From NCBI RefSeq assembly GCF_028747985.1, contig NZ_CP118108.1, positions 4,407,001 through 4,471,000 on the forward strand: a stretch of DNA of 64,000 nt. The letters are read 5' to 3'. Positions 27,043-35,659 of the stretch are shown in pieces. Both the position numbers and the translations under genes were made by a program. The notes beneath the pieces are model-generated. The model was not told the DNA's origin, ran no database searches, and was given only the letters and a program-made list of their open reading frames with translations. Within the stretch, counting starts at the first letter, position 1. Each line of letters opens with the position of its first letter. This DNA comes from Paenibacillus urinalis (GTDB taxonomy: Bacteria > Bacillota > Bacilli > Paenibacillales > Paenibacillaceae).

Positions 27043-27855
27043 TTAACGATTATTGTTGTTGTCAATCATGGTTCCGTTTGTCGGGAACAAACGATCCATC
27101 ATGGTTTGAAATTCATCAATAAATCCGCTGATGGGTCTGCCTTCGGTCACATCGTTAACATAACCTTGAGCACGACCTACAAAGTCTGCATTTGCTGAGA
27201 TGTATACATTTTTCACTTCTGGAGCCATTTCTTTGATCTTCGCTGTAATCTTTTTCTTCATTTGATCAGATACTTCTTCTTCGGCCTGGTCATGATCATT
27301 CATTTTAGTATACGTTGTCGGGCCTTTGGTATCATTCATTCGTACATTGTTCGGATTAAACAATCCGCCTGCTCCTCGAGGACCGTTCGCTGAATCTCCC
27401 AGCATGTTGCTCTGAGAATAATCATTAGTAAGTCCTGGAGCAATACCGCTGGTTGTATAAGGAGCTCTCGTCCCGGTCTTTACTCCCATGCTGCCAAGGT
27501 CCTTGCTCTTCATATTACGGTTATTGTGGTGTCTTGTGCTTTGCGGCTGGACCCCGTCTTTGAGCGATACCGCAACATAAGCGTTATGATCAGTAAGGAG
27601 AACATAAGCATTACCCACTCCATCCATATCAGATACAGTCTTTGATAAATCATCGCTGTTTCTGAGATTATTGGTACGATGAACACTGTTTGCATTTAAT
27701 CCGTACCGATTGTTATCGGTCTTGTTGTTACGCACATTATTGGTGTTCAAATCATGATTATCCGTGTTTGTGCCACAGCCTGTTAGACCAGACATGACAA
27801 GTAAAGCGGTGGATAAAGATAAAGTGATCGCTTTTGTTTTGTTCATTCCTGGCAT
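27043..27855 (-). CDS. YhcN/YlaJ-family sporulation lipoprotein
   Basis: A 270-residue lipoprotein. The signal peptide ends in the lipobox LTGC near residue 26. A long Asn/Asp/Arg-rich, low-complexity segment follows, then the YhcN/YlaJ domain (VSDMDGVGNAYVLLTDHNAYVAVSL), a variable insert rich in Gly and Asn, and the closing part KITAKIKEMAPEVKNVYISANADFVGRAQGY. The family is found in the inner spore membrane or forespore. The start at 27855 follows GGAGG by eight bases; ATG at 27870 and 27846 are alternatives. It converges with nagA. Confidence 0.88.
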   Translation of the reverse strand: MPGMNKTKAITLSLSTALLVMSGLTGCGTNTDNHDLNTNNVRNNKTDNNRYGLNANSVHRTNNLRNSDDLSKTVSDMDGVGNAYVLLTDHNAYVAVSLKDGVQPQSTRHHNNRNMKSKDLGSMGVKTGTRAPYTTSGIAPGLTNDYSQSNMLGDSANGPRGAGGLFNPNNVRMNDTKGPTTYTKMNDHDQAEEEVSDQMKKKITAKIKEMAPEVKNVYISANADFVGRAQGYVNDVTEGRPISGFIDEFQTMMDRLFPTNGTMIDNNNNR

Positions 27856-28012
27856 TCGTTCATCCTCCATTTCAAGTATAGGTTAGGGTACTCCATTAAG
27901 GTGCACAAACCAGTTAACCTATATGCTGAAAGGATTTGGAACCAACGATGCAAGGGAGTGAGAAGCTTCATTCATCCGAAGATAAGAATCATATAATATC
28001 AGCGCCCCCTGT

Positions 28013-28110
28013 AAAAAAGGAGAACCGCCATCTTAGATTAAGTGGACTGCGAGCTGAACTAAACATCTGAGTTCATTTCTATCGTCCAATCAAAATGGCA
28101 ATTCTCCTTG
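28013..28110 (-). terminator. Long-loop terminator after the Gld-like ABC operon
   Basis: On the minus strand AAGGAGAA-TT-GCCAT pairs with ATGGC-GG-TTCTCCTT over a loop of about 60 bases that contains its own TGAACT/AGTTCA hairpin; TTTTTT follows. It ends the four-gene ABC operon. Confidence 0.7.
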
Positions 28111-28127
28111 TTTATACATAATCGGCA

Positions 28128-29072
28128 TTACTCCGTATCTGCATCATTTACTTCGGTGCCGCTGCTCAGCAGCTCTTCTGCTCTATCCTTAATTTCTTGA
28201 ACAGCATCTGATGCAAGAACATAACTAAGTGAGTCCTCTGCGGTCTTAACAAAAATGACACCGGGCTCTGATGATTCCGTCCAGCCTTGATATACGCTGT
28301 TCGAACCGTCCTTGAATGCAGCCGTCAATGTAAAAGCAATCTGAGCCTGATCGGCATCAAGCGGCTTGAGCACTTGATCTGTCGCTGTATTTTTCGTCAG
28401 ATTCATTAAGGAATCGGCTCCAGCCAGTTCAACACTCTTCCCATTCATGGTCCAACTGTTCTCTTCATCCGTCGTACGATTCAGCATCCATGTCGAATCT
28501 TCGCCTTCCCACTCCAGTGATACCAGCTGATCATTATCCCATTCGAATGGTGTGGTATCCATAAATTGAAGCGGAGTGAGCATCAGACTTGAAACCTCGG
28601 CCTCACTGACAGCCGCAACCAGACTTCCATCGACCTGTACATAATTATCTTCTCCTGTAGGCAACATATGACCAACGGCCAAGGTGAATTCAGTGCCATC
28701 CTGAGCGGTCATAACGATACCGTCTCCTGCAAGGTCAAGACCGTATTTCTCAATATCGGTTGGCTCATTCTCGATTACTTTCGTAATTTCAGCTGCACGG
28801 AGTGCTTCCAGCCAGTTGTCTACCGCATAGCTGTTCACGGGGTAAGCTTCAGGCTCTGTCATAACCCAGCCACCCTGTTCTTTGGTCAACTGAACTTCTT
28901 CCCCTCCGTTAATAACACTGAATTTCTCGATTGCACTAGGATCAAAGCTGCTGGTATCTATGAGCTTGCGAGCCGCCTCCGGCTCTTCCTTGAAGTAGTT
29001 CTGGGAATGAGCGAAGATCCAGCCGCCTGCCAGAATAACGAGCAGCAACAGAGTAGGAATGAATTTCTTCAT
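28128..29072 (-). CDS. DUF4340 membrane-anchored protein
   Basis: A 314-residue protein with one N-terminal membrane helix (MKKFIPTLLLLVILAGGWIF) and an extracytoplasmic part that looks like repeated DUF4340 units (DPSAIEKFSVINGGEEVQL; PLQFMDTTPFEWDNDQLVSLEW). It ends with an acidic tail. The ATG at 29072 overlaps the stop of the gene before it (TAATG), so it is coupled with the Gld-like ABC genes. DUF4340 proteins commonly accompany these ABC systems, whose substrate is unknown. Confidence 0.85.
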   Translation of the reverse strand: MKKFIPTLLLLVILAGGWIFAHSQNYFKEEPEAARKLIDTSSFDPSAIEKFSVINGGEEVQLTKEQGGWVMTEPEAYPVNSYAVDNWLEALRAAEITKVIENEPTDIEKYGLDLAGDGIVMTAQDGTEFTLAVGHMLPTGEDNYVQVDGSLVAAVSEAEVSSLMLTPLQFMDTTPFEWDNDQLVSLEWEGEDSTWMLNRTTDEENSWTMNGKSVELAGADSLMNLTKNTATDQVLKPLDADQAQIAFTLTAAFKDGSNSVYQGWTESSEPGVIFVKTAEDSLSYVLASDAVQEIKDRAEELLSSGTEVNDADTE

Positions 29073-30457
29073 TATCTTCTCCGCCTCCACCATAATAGAA
29101 TACCTGCTGCAACAAATAACAGCGGGAATAAGATGACCGCAATAACAAAAATTCCGGTGCCTTGAGAAGGTGTCAGATACGCCAACTCATAGCCCGCCTG
29201 CTCTTTGGGTCTGATCGTAACCCCGTTCTCCTTCTCGGCCAGGTAATTTATCGTGTTCAGAATAAAATCACGATTCCCGCCTGTCGAGAATTCGGAATCC
29301 TGAATAAATGTAGTTGCACCCAGTATAACCGCCTTTGGCTTGCCATCCGGTGTACTTACGGCATATCCCACATCTACAGGTCCCTGCAGATCGGACTCCG
29401 CATCATTATCCGTATCGTTAACAAGAAGTCCTTCTACATTCGTCTCTCCATAACTGCTCTCCGAAGACTGCACAATCGGAGCGACCGTCCATTTATCCTG
29501 CTCGGTAGCGCTGAGCCCAAGAGTCAGTGAAAATACAGGAGTTAAATTATGCTCAATCAGCTTATCCGTAATGGCATGAGACTGAAACACCGGCATGGAC
29601 CACAGCGGTCCCATCGACATCGACTGTTCTGGGTCGACCATTACCGCATGCTCGTTATGGACTCCATATTGCTCAGCGAGTGCATCAATATTAGGCCAAG
29701 CGGTATCCATACTTTCATGAAAAGCCATCGTAAGCAGCAATTTCCCGCCATTGTCCATATAGGACTGTATCTGCTTCATCTCTGAATCCGTCAAATCGTT
29801 TTGCGGACCCAGAATCGCCAGTATATCCGTTCCTTCCGGAACAGCCTCTCCATCGGCAAGAGATATTTCTTCTGTCTCGACATTGCTTTGATTCAGGGAT
29901 GACTGAAAGCTTGCTGCGAGAGACAAATCCAGCTCACCATGTCCCGTTAGAAGTGCTACTCGGTGGACTTCATCCGATGAGAGCGAATTCAGTGCCTGTG
30001 TCAGCTTCTCTTCTCCAGAGAAGAGATAAGAGCCTTCTGTTTCACCGGAGGTGAATAGATCAATCATGGGAACAACCTGCTGCTTGTCCCCTTGCACCAG
30101 CACAATAGAGCTTGCCGTAAGACCGTACTGCTGGGCCAGGATGGGCTCGTTCTCCAGATTGTAATGCTCCACTTTCAGTTTATTATTTCGTTTGCTGTAT
30201 TCATCAACAATATCCTGCACTTCCCTGTTCAGCAGCTCATCACTGGAGGAATTCACGGTGAAGACCAGCATTCTGACGTCTTCTTCCACACCTTTTATAG
30301 TCTCCAAGGTTTGCTCAGACAACGTATTCTGCTTGTTCGCAGTCATATCAAGCTGGAAGCCGCCTAATGAATTCAGGAACAACGTAAGCAATATAAAAAT
30401 GCCGATCACTGCAATGGAAATAACAGCACTGTTCGTATGATTCAACCATTTTTTCAT
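29072..30457 (-). CDS. GldG-like ABC auxiliary protein
   Basis: A 461-residue membrane protein of the GldG/ABC_transp_aux type. It has an N-terminal membrane helix (VISIAVIGIFILLTLFLNSLG), a large extracytoplasmic domain with a Rossmann-like core (RVALLTGHGELDLSL; DILAILGPQNDLTDSEM), and a C-terminal membrane helix ending GILLWWRRRR. The start at 30457 (MKKWLNHTNSA) is seven bases after GGAGGT. It lies between the permease and the DUF4340 gene. The complex resembles the gliding-related GldAFG set in architecture; in Firmicutes its job is not known. Confidence 0.87.
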   Translation of the reverse strand: MKKWLNHTNSAVISIAVIGIFILLTLFLNSLGGFQLDMTANKQNTLSEQTLETIKGVEEDVRMLVFTVNSSSDELLNREVQDIVDEYSKRNNKLKVEHYNLENEPILAQQYGLTASSIVLVQGDKQQVVPMIDLFTSGETEGSYLFSGEEKLTQALNSLSSDEVHRVALLTGHGELDLSLAASFQSSLNQSNVETEEISLADGEAVPEGTDILAILGPQNDLTDSEMKQIQSYMDNGGKLLLTMAFHESMDTAWPNIDALAEQYGVHNEHAVMVDPEQSMSMGPLWSMPVFQSHAITDKLIEHNLTPVFSLTLGLSATEQDKWTVAPIVQSSESSYGETNVEGLLVNDTDNDAESDLQGPVDVGYAVSTPDGKPKAVILGATTFIQDSEFSTGGNRDFILNTINYLAEKENGVTIRPKEQAGYELAYLTPSQGTGIFVIAVILFPLLFVAAGILLWWRRRR

Positions 30458-30462
30458 CTCTC

Positions 30463-31173
30463 TTACCTCCACCTTTTCCGCTCGACGCCTTGAATGCTGA
30501 ACGTGAGGAATAAGGCTGTCAAAGTAAGATAGAAGATAACATCCGATCCGCTAATGACACCCTTTGTGAAATTCATGAACCGGCTCGATAAGGAGAAGGG
30601 TTCAAGCCACGCTGTAATCGCCGCATTTCCACCGAAAGAATCCAGCATCCATAATACAAACAGAATAATAAAGCCGGCTACTGCCGAGACCATCTGATGC
30701 TGGGATAACGAGGAGGCAAACATTCCGATCGCCATCATCGCCGCACCGAGCAGGAAGAGCCCCAGCGCAGATACACACACTGTCGTCTCATTGATATCTC
30801 CATAGAAGGACATCAGCAGCGGATAAGTAAGACTGCACATAATAAGAGCCAGGAGAATGACCAAGCTTGCCAAATATTTGCCGAACACAATCTCCAATAC
30901 ACTCGAAGGAGAAGTCATCAATAGCTCATCTGTACCCTGCCGGAACTCCTCCGCGATCAGACGCATAGTCAGAAGCGGGATAACATATAGCAGCAGTGAT
31001 ATCGTATCCCCCAGAACAAGCCGATAATCGACGATACTTGGCTGATAGTAAACAAAGCTCATAAAAAACAAAAAACTCGACAGCAAGACATACACTGCAA
31101 AGGCAAAATAGGTGGTTGGAGCGAGGAAATAGGATTGCAGCTCTTTGTAAAATATAGCGAGCATCCGTTTCAT
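30463..31173 (-). CDS. ABC-2-type permease (GldF-like)
   Basis: A 236-residue integral membrane protein with six predicted membrane segments, beginning MLAIFYKELQSYFLAPTTYFAFAVY, the usual opening of ABC-2/GldF permeases. Conserved text includes VIPLLTMRLIAEEFRQGTDELLMTSP. The ATG overlaps the stop of the ATPase gene by four bases (ATGA). It forms the channel of an exporter with the ATPase before it and the GldG-like protein after it. Confidence 0.92.
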   Translation of the reverse strand: MKRMLAIFYKELQSYFLAPTTYFAFAVYVLLSSFLFFMSFVYYQPSIVDYRLVLGDTISLLLYVIPLLTMRLIAEEFRQGTDELLMTSPSSVLEIVFGKYLASLVILLALIMCSLTYPLLMSFYGDINETTVCVSALGLFLLGAAMMAIGMFASSLSQHQMVSAVAGFIILFVLWMLDSFGGNAAITAWLEPFSLSSRFMNFTKGVISGSDVIFYLTLTALFLTFSIQGVERKRWR

Positions 31174-32201
31174 GAACCCTCACTTCCCTTCGGCGCTTCC
31201 AGCCCTTGCCCTGAGGCAGAGACAGCAAGTGAACCTTCCTTCCCGGATTTCACTCCGGCTTCATCTGTCGTCAGCTTTTGGAAAATCTCTTCAAGGGACT
31301 GATCCTGCTTCTTCAATTCGAGGATAGGGAGCTCCGATCTCGCCAGTAAATAAAATAATTCTTCTCGATAATCATGATGAGCAGAAGCATTCAGCTCTAA
31401 GCGGACGAGGCCGTCCTCTTCCTTGTGTGAGCTAAGCTCTACCTTCTCCTCCAAACTTTCTCCCCAGGTTTGAATCAACGGGACGACCGTCTCCGATTCC
31501 CCCTTCACAGTGAGAGAAACGTGAAACGATTGATTCATTGTACTGCCGATGGATGCAGGAGACCCATCCATTACCAGCTGTCCTTGATTAATGATCAGCA
31601 CTCTGCTGCAAAGGGTGCTCACCTCGGGCAATATATGGGTACTAAGCAGTACGGTATGATTATCGCCGAGCTCTCTGATGAGATTACGGATTTCCATGAT
31701 TTGATTAGGATCAAGCCCTGATGTTGGTTCATCGAGCACAAGCAAGTCCGGCTTATGTATAATGGCACCAGCCAGTCCTACTCTCTGCTTGTATCCTTTG
31801 GACAAGGTCCTGATGATCTGACGCTCCCGACCAGCGAGGCCCAGTCTTGATAACATTTCGTCGACTCTCTGCTTTTGCTCTCTGGCGGGCACGTCTCTCA
31901 ATTTAGCTACAAATCTCAAGTACGAAAGAATCGACATATCTGGATACAAGGGAGGCGTTTCGGGCAAATATCCGATACGGGATCGGGCTTTCTTACCCTG
32001 CTCATGCACGGATTCACCGTCGAGAAGCACTTTGCCTTCTGTCGGCCGTAAATACCCGGTGATCATACGCATGGTTGTCGTTTTGCCAGCACCGTTTGGA
32101 CCTAGAAAACCGACGATCTCTCCCCGTTCCATTGAAAAGTCCATATGATGCACTCCCCTATGGCTGTCGAACGTCTTGCTTACCTGATCTAACCTCAGCA
32201 C
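31170..32201 (-). CDS. ABC transporter ATP-binding protein (GldA-like)
   Basis: A 343-residue ATPase, first gene of the operon. Walker A is GPNGAGKTT near residue 35, the signature is LSKGYKQRVGLAGA near 134, Walker B is LLVLDEPTSGLDP near 155, and the switch His lies in LLSTHILPEV near 187. A C-terminal extension of about 100 residues may bind substrate or partner. Translation starts at GTG (32201) eight bases after AAGGAAG. It powers the ABC-2 permease encoded next. Confidence 0.94.
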   Translation of the reverse strand: MLRLDQVSKTFDSHRGVHHMDFSMERGEIVGFLGPNGAGKTTTMRMITGYLRPTEGKVLLDGESVHEQGKKARSRIGYLPETPPLYPDMSILSYLRFVAKLRDVPAREQKQRVDEMLSRLGLAGRERQIIRTLSKGYKQRVGLAGAIIHKPDLLVLDEPTSGLDPNQIMEIRNLIRELGDNHTVLLSTHILPEVSTLCSRVLIINQGQLVMDGSPASIGSTMNQSFHVSLTVKGESETVVPLIQTWGESLEEKVELSSHKEEDGLVRLELNASAHHDYREELFYLLARSELPILELKKQDQSLEEIFQKLTTDEAGVKSGKEGSLAVSASGQGLEAPKGSEGS

Positions 32202-32481
32202 ATTCGCTACTTCCTTTCTATATCAATTCAGACCGAAACATGATCCATACTAAGCATAGCCACCCAACTATAAACATGGCTTAAATGAATTTAAAAGAAC
32301 CCTTAAAAAAATATGTCCAAATTATGAACGAACAGCTCTCAGCCCACACTCTATACCGGTCAATCACGTACTTTAGATAGACGAACTAAATGGATACGGA
32401 CAAATACGATAACCTACAACCGCCCATTTTCCCCTTCGTTCTATCTAACCGGCGTATAAGAAACTGCGGGAGGGATCTGCC

Positions 32482-33552
32482 TTGAAAGTCCTCTTTACTT
32501 TCTTTATTCCAAGCGGAGGTGTGGAAACACTTAACCGTTTGCGATGCTCTGTGCTGAATCAACATGGCATTGAAGCCCACACGCTGTACCTTAAGCCAGG
32601 GACAGGTATGCAGAATAATACCGGTACCGTATTCATTACCAATCATGATAACGAGATCAAGTCACTGTTAGACCAGCAGCAATATGATGCGATCATCGTC
32701 ACATCGGATATCAACATGGTGGAACGGCTCCGGCTTGTACTGGATTACAGGGGGCGCATCATCTATGAAGCACAGGGTCTCGGCACGAGAGAAGCTGCGA
32801 TCGAAACGATATGTACAGCGATGCCCTATCTGCAAGCACATGCGAATGCCGTACTCATCCCCCCTACAGCTCATCTTCAGCAGTTATTCGCAGAGATTTG
32901 TCCATTCATGCATCGTTTCATTATTCCAAACATGCTGGATACAACAACATTCACGCCGATTGATACCGATATACCCCCCTATCCCGCCATTATGTGGATT
33001 GGAAGACTGGAGCATAATAAGAACTGGCGGGAGTTCCTTCATATCAGCCACCGCATTATTCAGCACAAGCCCAATGCGAAGATATGGGTATTTCATGACC
33101 CTACACTCGCGGTCCCGACCGACGAGCAGCAATTTTACGAAACGCTGAAGGCACTAGATCTGGAGGATAAGATTGGCATCTTCAGTAACATTCCGAATAG
33201 TATGATGCCGCAATACTATTCTATGGCCGCCAGATCGGGCGGAATCATGCTGTCGACTTCCATTATGGAAGGATTCGGCTATGCGGTTGCAGAAGCCATC
33301 AGCTGCGGTGTACCTGTACTTAGTTCCGATTCTGATGGCGTGAGGGCCTTCATCACCCACAATCAGACGGGTAAATTCTATTCGCTCGGCAATATTGAGC
33401 AGGCTGCTGCCGAGGCGATCGAGCTCATGGATAACCTGGCTCTTCGCGAACATATTCGGCGTGCAGGCAGGGAGCATCTCGTTAACCATTTTTCCGGCAG
33501 CACATATGCGGTCTCCTTCAGACAAATGATGAATGCACTCTCTATTTACTAA
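32482..33552 (+). CDS. Group 1 (GT4-like) glycosyltransferase
   Basis: A 356-residue GT-B fold protein. The N-terminal domain begins VLFTFFIPSGGVETLNRL, and the C-terminal donor-binding domain shows PAIMWIGRLEHNKNWREFLHI and the E-x7-E segment MEGFGYAVAEAISCGVPVL, with the two conserved Glu. Translation starts at TTG (32482) about eight bases after GGGAGGG. It is a lone gene, on the plus strand, outside the main glycan cluster but probably functionally related. Acceptor and sugar are unknown. Confidence 0.87.
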   Translation: MKVLFTFFIPSGGVETLNRLRCSVLNQHGIEAHTLYLKPGTGMQNNTGTVFITNHDNEIKSLLDQQQYDAIIVTSDINMVERLRLVLDYRGRIIYEAQGLGTREAAIETICTAMPYLQAHANAVLIPPTAHLQQLFAEICPFMHRFIIPNMLDTTTFTPIDTDIPPYPAIMWIGRLEHNKNWREFLHISHRIIQHKPNAKIWVFHDPTLAVPTDEQQFYETLKALDLEDKIGIFSNIPNSMMPQYYSMAARSGGIMLSTSIMEGFGYAVAEAISCGVPVLSSDSDGVRAFITHNQTGKFYSLGNIEQAAAEAIELMDNLALREHIRRAGREHLVNHFSGSTYAVSFRQMMNALSIY

Positions 33553-33698
33553 TCCATAGCGAACATTGACGCCCTGTTCTTCATGAAGACAGGGCCTAGG
33601 TTCGTTCCATGAGCACGATTCGCTTTCTGACCAAGCTATGGTTAAAATAAGACAATGAATAAAGTGAAGATAGCTGATATGAAGTAAAGGTGGTCCCT

Positions 33699-34397
33699 AT
33701 GAGCACAAAGATTCTAGTTGTAGACGATGAAAAAGAAATTGCGGATTTGGTAGAGCTATACTTAAAAGCCGAGAACTACGAGGTATATAAATTTTACAGC
33801 GGGAAGGAAGCGCTGGACTGCATTCAGCAAAATAAGCTGAACCTGGCCATCCTAGATGTTATGATTCCAGATATAAGCGGCTTTGATATATGCCAGCAGA
33901 TTCGAGAGAAGCACCACTTCCCGATCATTATGCTTACGGCGAAGGAAGAAGAGATCGACAAAATTACCGGGCTGACACTAGGTGCTGATGATTATGTAAC
34001 CAAGCCGTTTCGACCGCTTGAGCTCGTTGCCCGTGTCAAAGCTCAGCTCCGAAGGTTTACGAAGTACAATTTGGAGAATCCGCATACGGATGAGGACAGA
34101 ATCATTGCCTTCTCCGGTCTGGTTCTCAATAAGAATACCCACGAATGTTACTTGAACGAGAAGCTGATCTCCCTTACGCCAACGGAATTCTCCATCCTCT
34201 GGATGTTATGCTCTAACCGGGGTCAGGTGCTGAGCTCCGAGCAAATCTTCCAGGAAGTATGGGGAGAGAAATATTATACAAACAACAATACTGTAATGGT
34301 TCATATCAGGCATCTTCGGGAGAAAATGAATGATCATATGGACAAGCCCAAATATATAAAAACGGTCTGGGGAGTAGGTTATAAGATTGAAGGATGA
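33699..34397 (+). CDS. VanR-like OmpR-family response regulator
   Basis: A 232-residue response regulator. The receiver has the acidic pair DDE at residues 8-10, the phosphoacceptor Asp in LAILDVMIPD near 52, and KPF near 101. The C-terminal winged helix has LTPTEFSILWMLCSNRGQVLS and VMVHIRHLREKM. The start at 33699 is used because AAAGGTGG lies five bases ahead; GTG at 33690 is also in frame. It overlaps the kinase gene by eleven bases. It probably controls the carboxypeptidase gene downstream. Confidence 0.93.
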   Translation: MSTKILVVDDEKEIADLVELYLKAENYEVYKFYSGKEALDCIQQNKLNLAILDVMIPDISGFDICQQIREKHHFPIIMLTAKEEEIDKITGLTLGADDYVTKPFRPLELVARVKAQLRRFTKYNLENPHTDEDRIIAFSGLVLNKNTHECYLNEKLISLTPTEFSILWMLCSNRGQVLSSEQIFQEVWGEKYYTNNNTVMVHIRHLREKMNDHMDKPKYIKTVWGVGYKIEG

Positions 34398-35514
34398 TTT
34401 TCGAAAGCTCAAAAACAAAATAATTACTCAAATTCTGCTTACCGCGATCCTAACGGCCATTATTGGACTGGCAGCCAAGAACATTTTGATTGACGGTGTG
34501 CTTGAGGCTCCTTTTGCCGATGCATTCATCCGATTTGCAGAGGTCGTTCTAAGTATTGAGTACAAAACGGCGGTCCAGCTGTACTACCTTATATTTCAGC
34601 AGAACAAGGATCTGATACTCGGGATCTTTTTTATACTGCTGCTGTTCTTGATCTTCTATTGGACACTGAGCAGAGCAACCCATTATTTTAACGAAATCAA
34701 CCGGAGCATGGATAAGCTGGTCGAGGAATCAGACGAGCCTGTAACTCTATCTCCAGAGCTTGAAGTCGTCGAGCGTAAGATGAATCTGGTGAAGGACACG
34801 CTCCAAAAAAGGATGAAGGATGCCCAGGAGGCGGAGCAGCGAAAAAATGATCTGGTGGTCTATCTCGCCCATGATATCAAAACACCGCTTACGTCCATTA
34901 TCGGATATCTCAGTCTGCTGGATGAAGCCCAGGATATGCCGATGGAGCAGAAGGCCAAGTATGTGAACATTACTCTTGAGAAGGCATACCGCCTGGAACA
35001 GCTCATCAATGAATTCTTTGATATTACCCGCTTTAACCTGCAGAAGATTATACTTGAGCAGACGGATATCAGCCTCTCTATGATGCTCATGCAAATTGCG
35101 GATGAGTTCCATCCGATGCTGGCAGAGCATGAGCTTACCGTATCCGTACAGGTAGATGAGCAGCTGACACTGCATGGTGACCCGGACAAGCTTGCGCGAG
35201 TGTTCAACAACATTATGAAAAATGCGATACATTACAGCTATTCAGGTACAAATGTCGCTGTAACAGCCGTGAAGCAGCACGGTACGGTGGTCATCACCTT
35301 CGCCAATGTGGGGGAGACGATTCCTCCCCATAAGCTGAACACGATATTCGAGAAATTCTACAGGCTGGATACCGCCAGATCCTCTGCCACCGGCGGAGCC
35401 GGCCTTGGACTTGCAATCGCCAAGGAGATCGTGAATGCGCATGGCGGAACCATCACTGCGAGCAGTGACAGCTCACATACGAAGTTTATTGTCACGCTTC
35501 CGGGACAATCTTAA
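34387..35514 (+). CDS. VanS-like sensor histidine kinase
   Basis: A 375-residue kinase. Membrane segments lie at about residues 12-33 and 74-95, with a short external loop of roughly 40 residues. A HAMP-like linker follows, then the phosphoacceptor His in YLAHDIKTPLTSIIGYL (about residue 162), N-box NIMKNAIHYS and G-boxes in GGAGLGLAIAKEIVNAHGG. The start is TTG at 34387, overlapping the regulator gene. The short external loop resembles VanS-type kinases that sense cell-wall antibiotics or envelope stress; the signal here is unknown. Confidence 0.92.
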   Translation: MKDDFRKLKNKIITQILLTAILTAIIGLAAKNILIDGVLEAPFADAFIRFAEVVLSIEYKTAVQLYYLIFQQNKDLILGIFFILLLFLIFYWTLSRATHYFNEINRSMDKLVEESDEPVTLSPELEVVERKMNLVKDTLQKRMKDAQEAEQRKNDLVVYLAHDIKTPLTSIIGYLSLLDEAQDMPMEQKAKYVNITLEKAYRLEQLINEFFDITRFNLQKIILEQTDISLSMMLMQIADEFHPMLAEHELTVSVQVDEQLTLHGDPDKLARVFNNIMKNAIHYSYSGTNVAVTAVKQHGTVVITFANVGETIPPHKLNTIFEKFYRLDTARSSATGGAGLGLAIAKEIVNAHGGTITASSDSSHTKFIVTLPGQS

Positions 35515-35535
35515 GAAACTCTTAAGAACTTGACC
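35510..35535 (+). promoter_or_regulatory. Direct repeat with 11-bp period upstream of the carboxypeptidase gene
   Basis: CTTAAGAAACT (35510-35520) is followed directly by CTTAAGAACTT (35521-35531) and a -35-like TTGACC (35530-35535). Head-to-tail repeats with an 11-base period are how OmpR-family regulators bind, so the VanR-like protein is a candidate. No clear -10 is seen at the usual distance. Confidence 0.4.
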
Positions 35536-35545
35536 AGGAAAAATT

Positions 35546-35656
35546 AAAAAACAACTCCCTCTTACATGATTGAATGGAAGTAGTGCTCCTGAGTCCACAC
35601 TTACCTGCGGCTCGCAACATCCTAGAAGCACTGCTATGTAAAGGAGTTGTTTTTTT
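35546..35656 (+). promoter_or_regulatory. Structured leader with terminator-like stem covering the ribosome site
   Basis: Three nested pairings are visible: AAAAAACAACTCC (35546-35558) with GGAGTTGTTTTTT (35643-35655), TTACAT with ATGTAA, and AGTAGTGCT with AGCACTGCT (one mismatch). The outer right arm contains the only GGAG before the ATG at 35660 and ends in a T-tract, so the fold is both a terminator shape and a cover for the ribosome site. It could simply end the vanRS-like transcript, or act as an attenuator of the carboxypeptidase gene. Confidence 0.55.
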
Positions 35657-35659
35657 AGC

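Noticed and set aside
33570..33600. Hairpin GCCCTGT/ACAGGGC after the glycosyltransferase at 32482-33552
   Set aside because: No T-run follows on either strand, so a terminator is not supported; may be incidental or rho-dependent.
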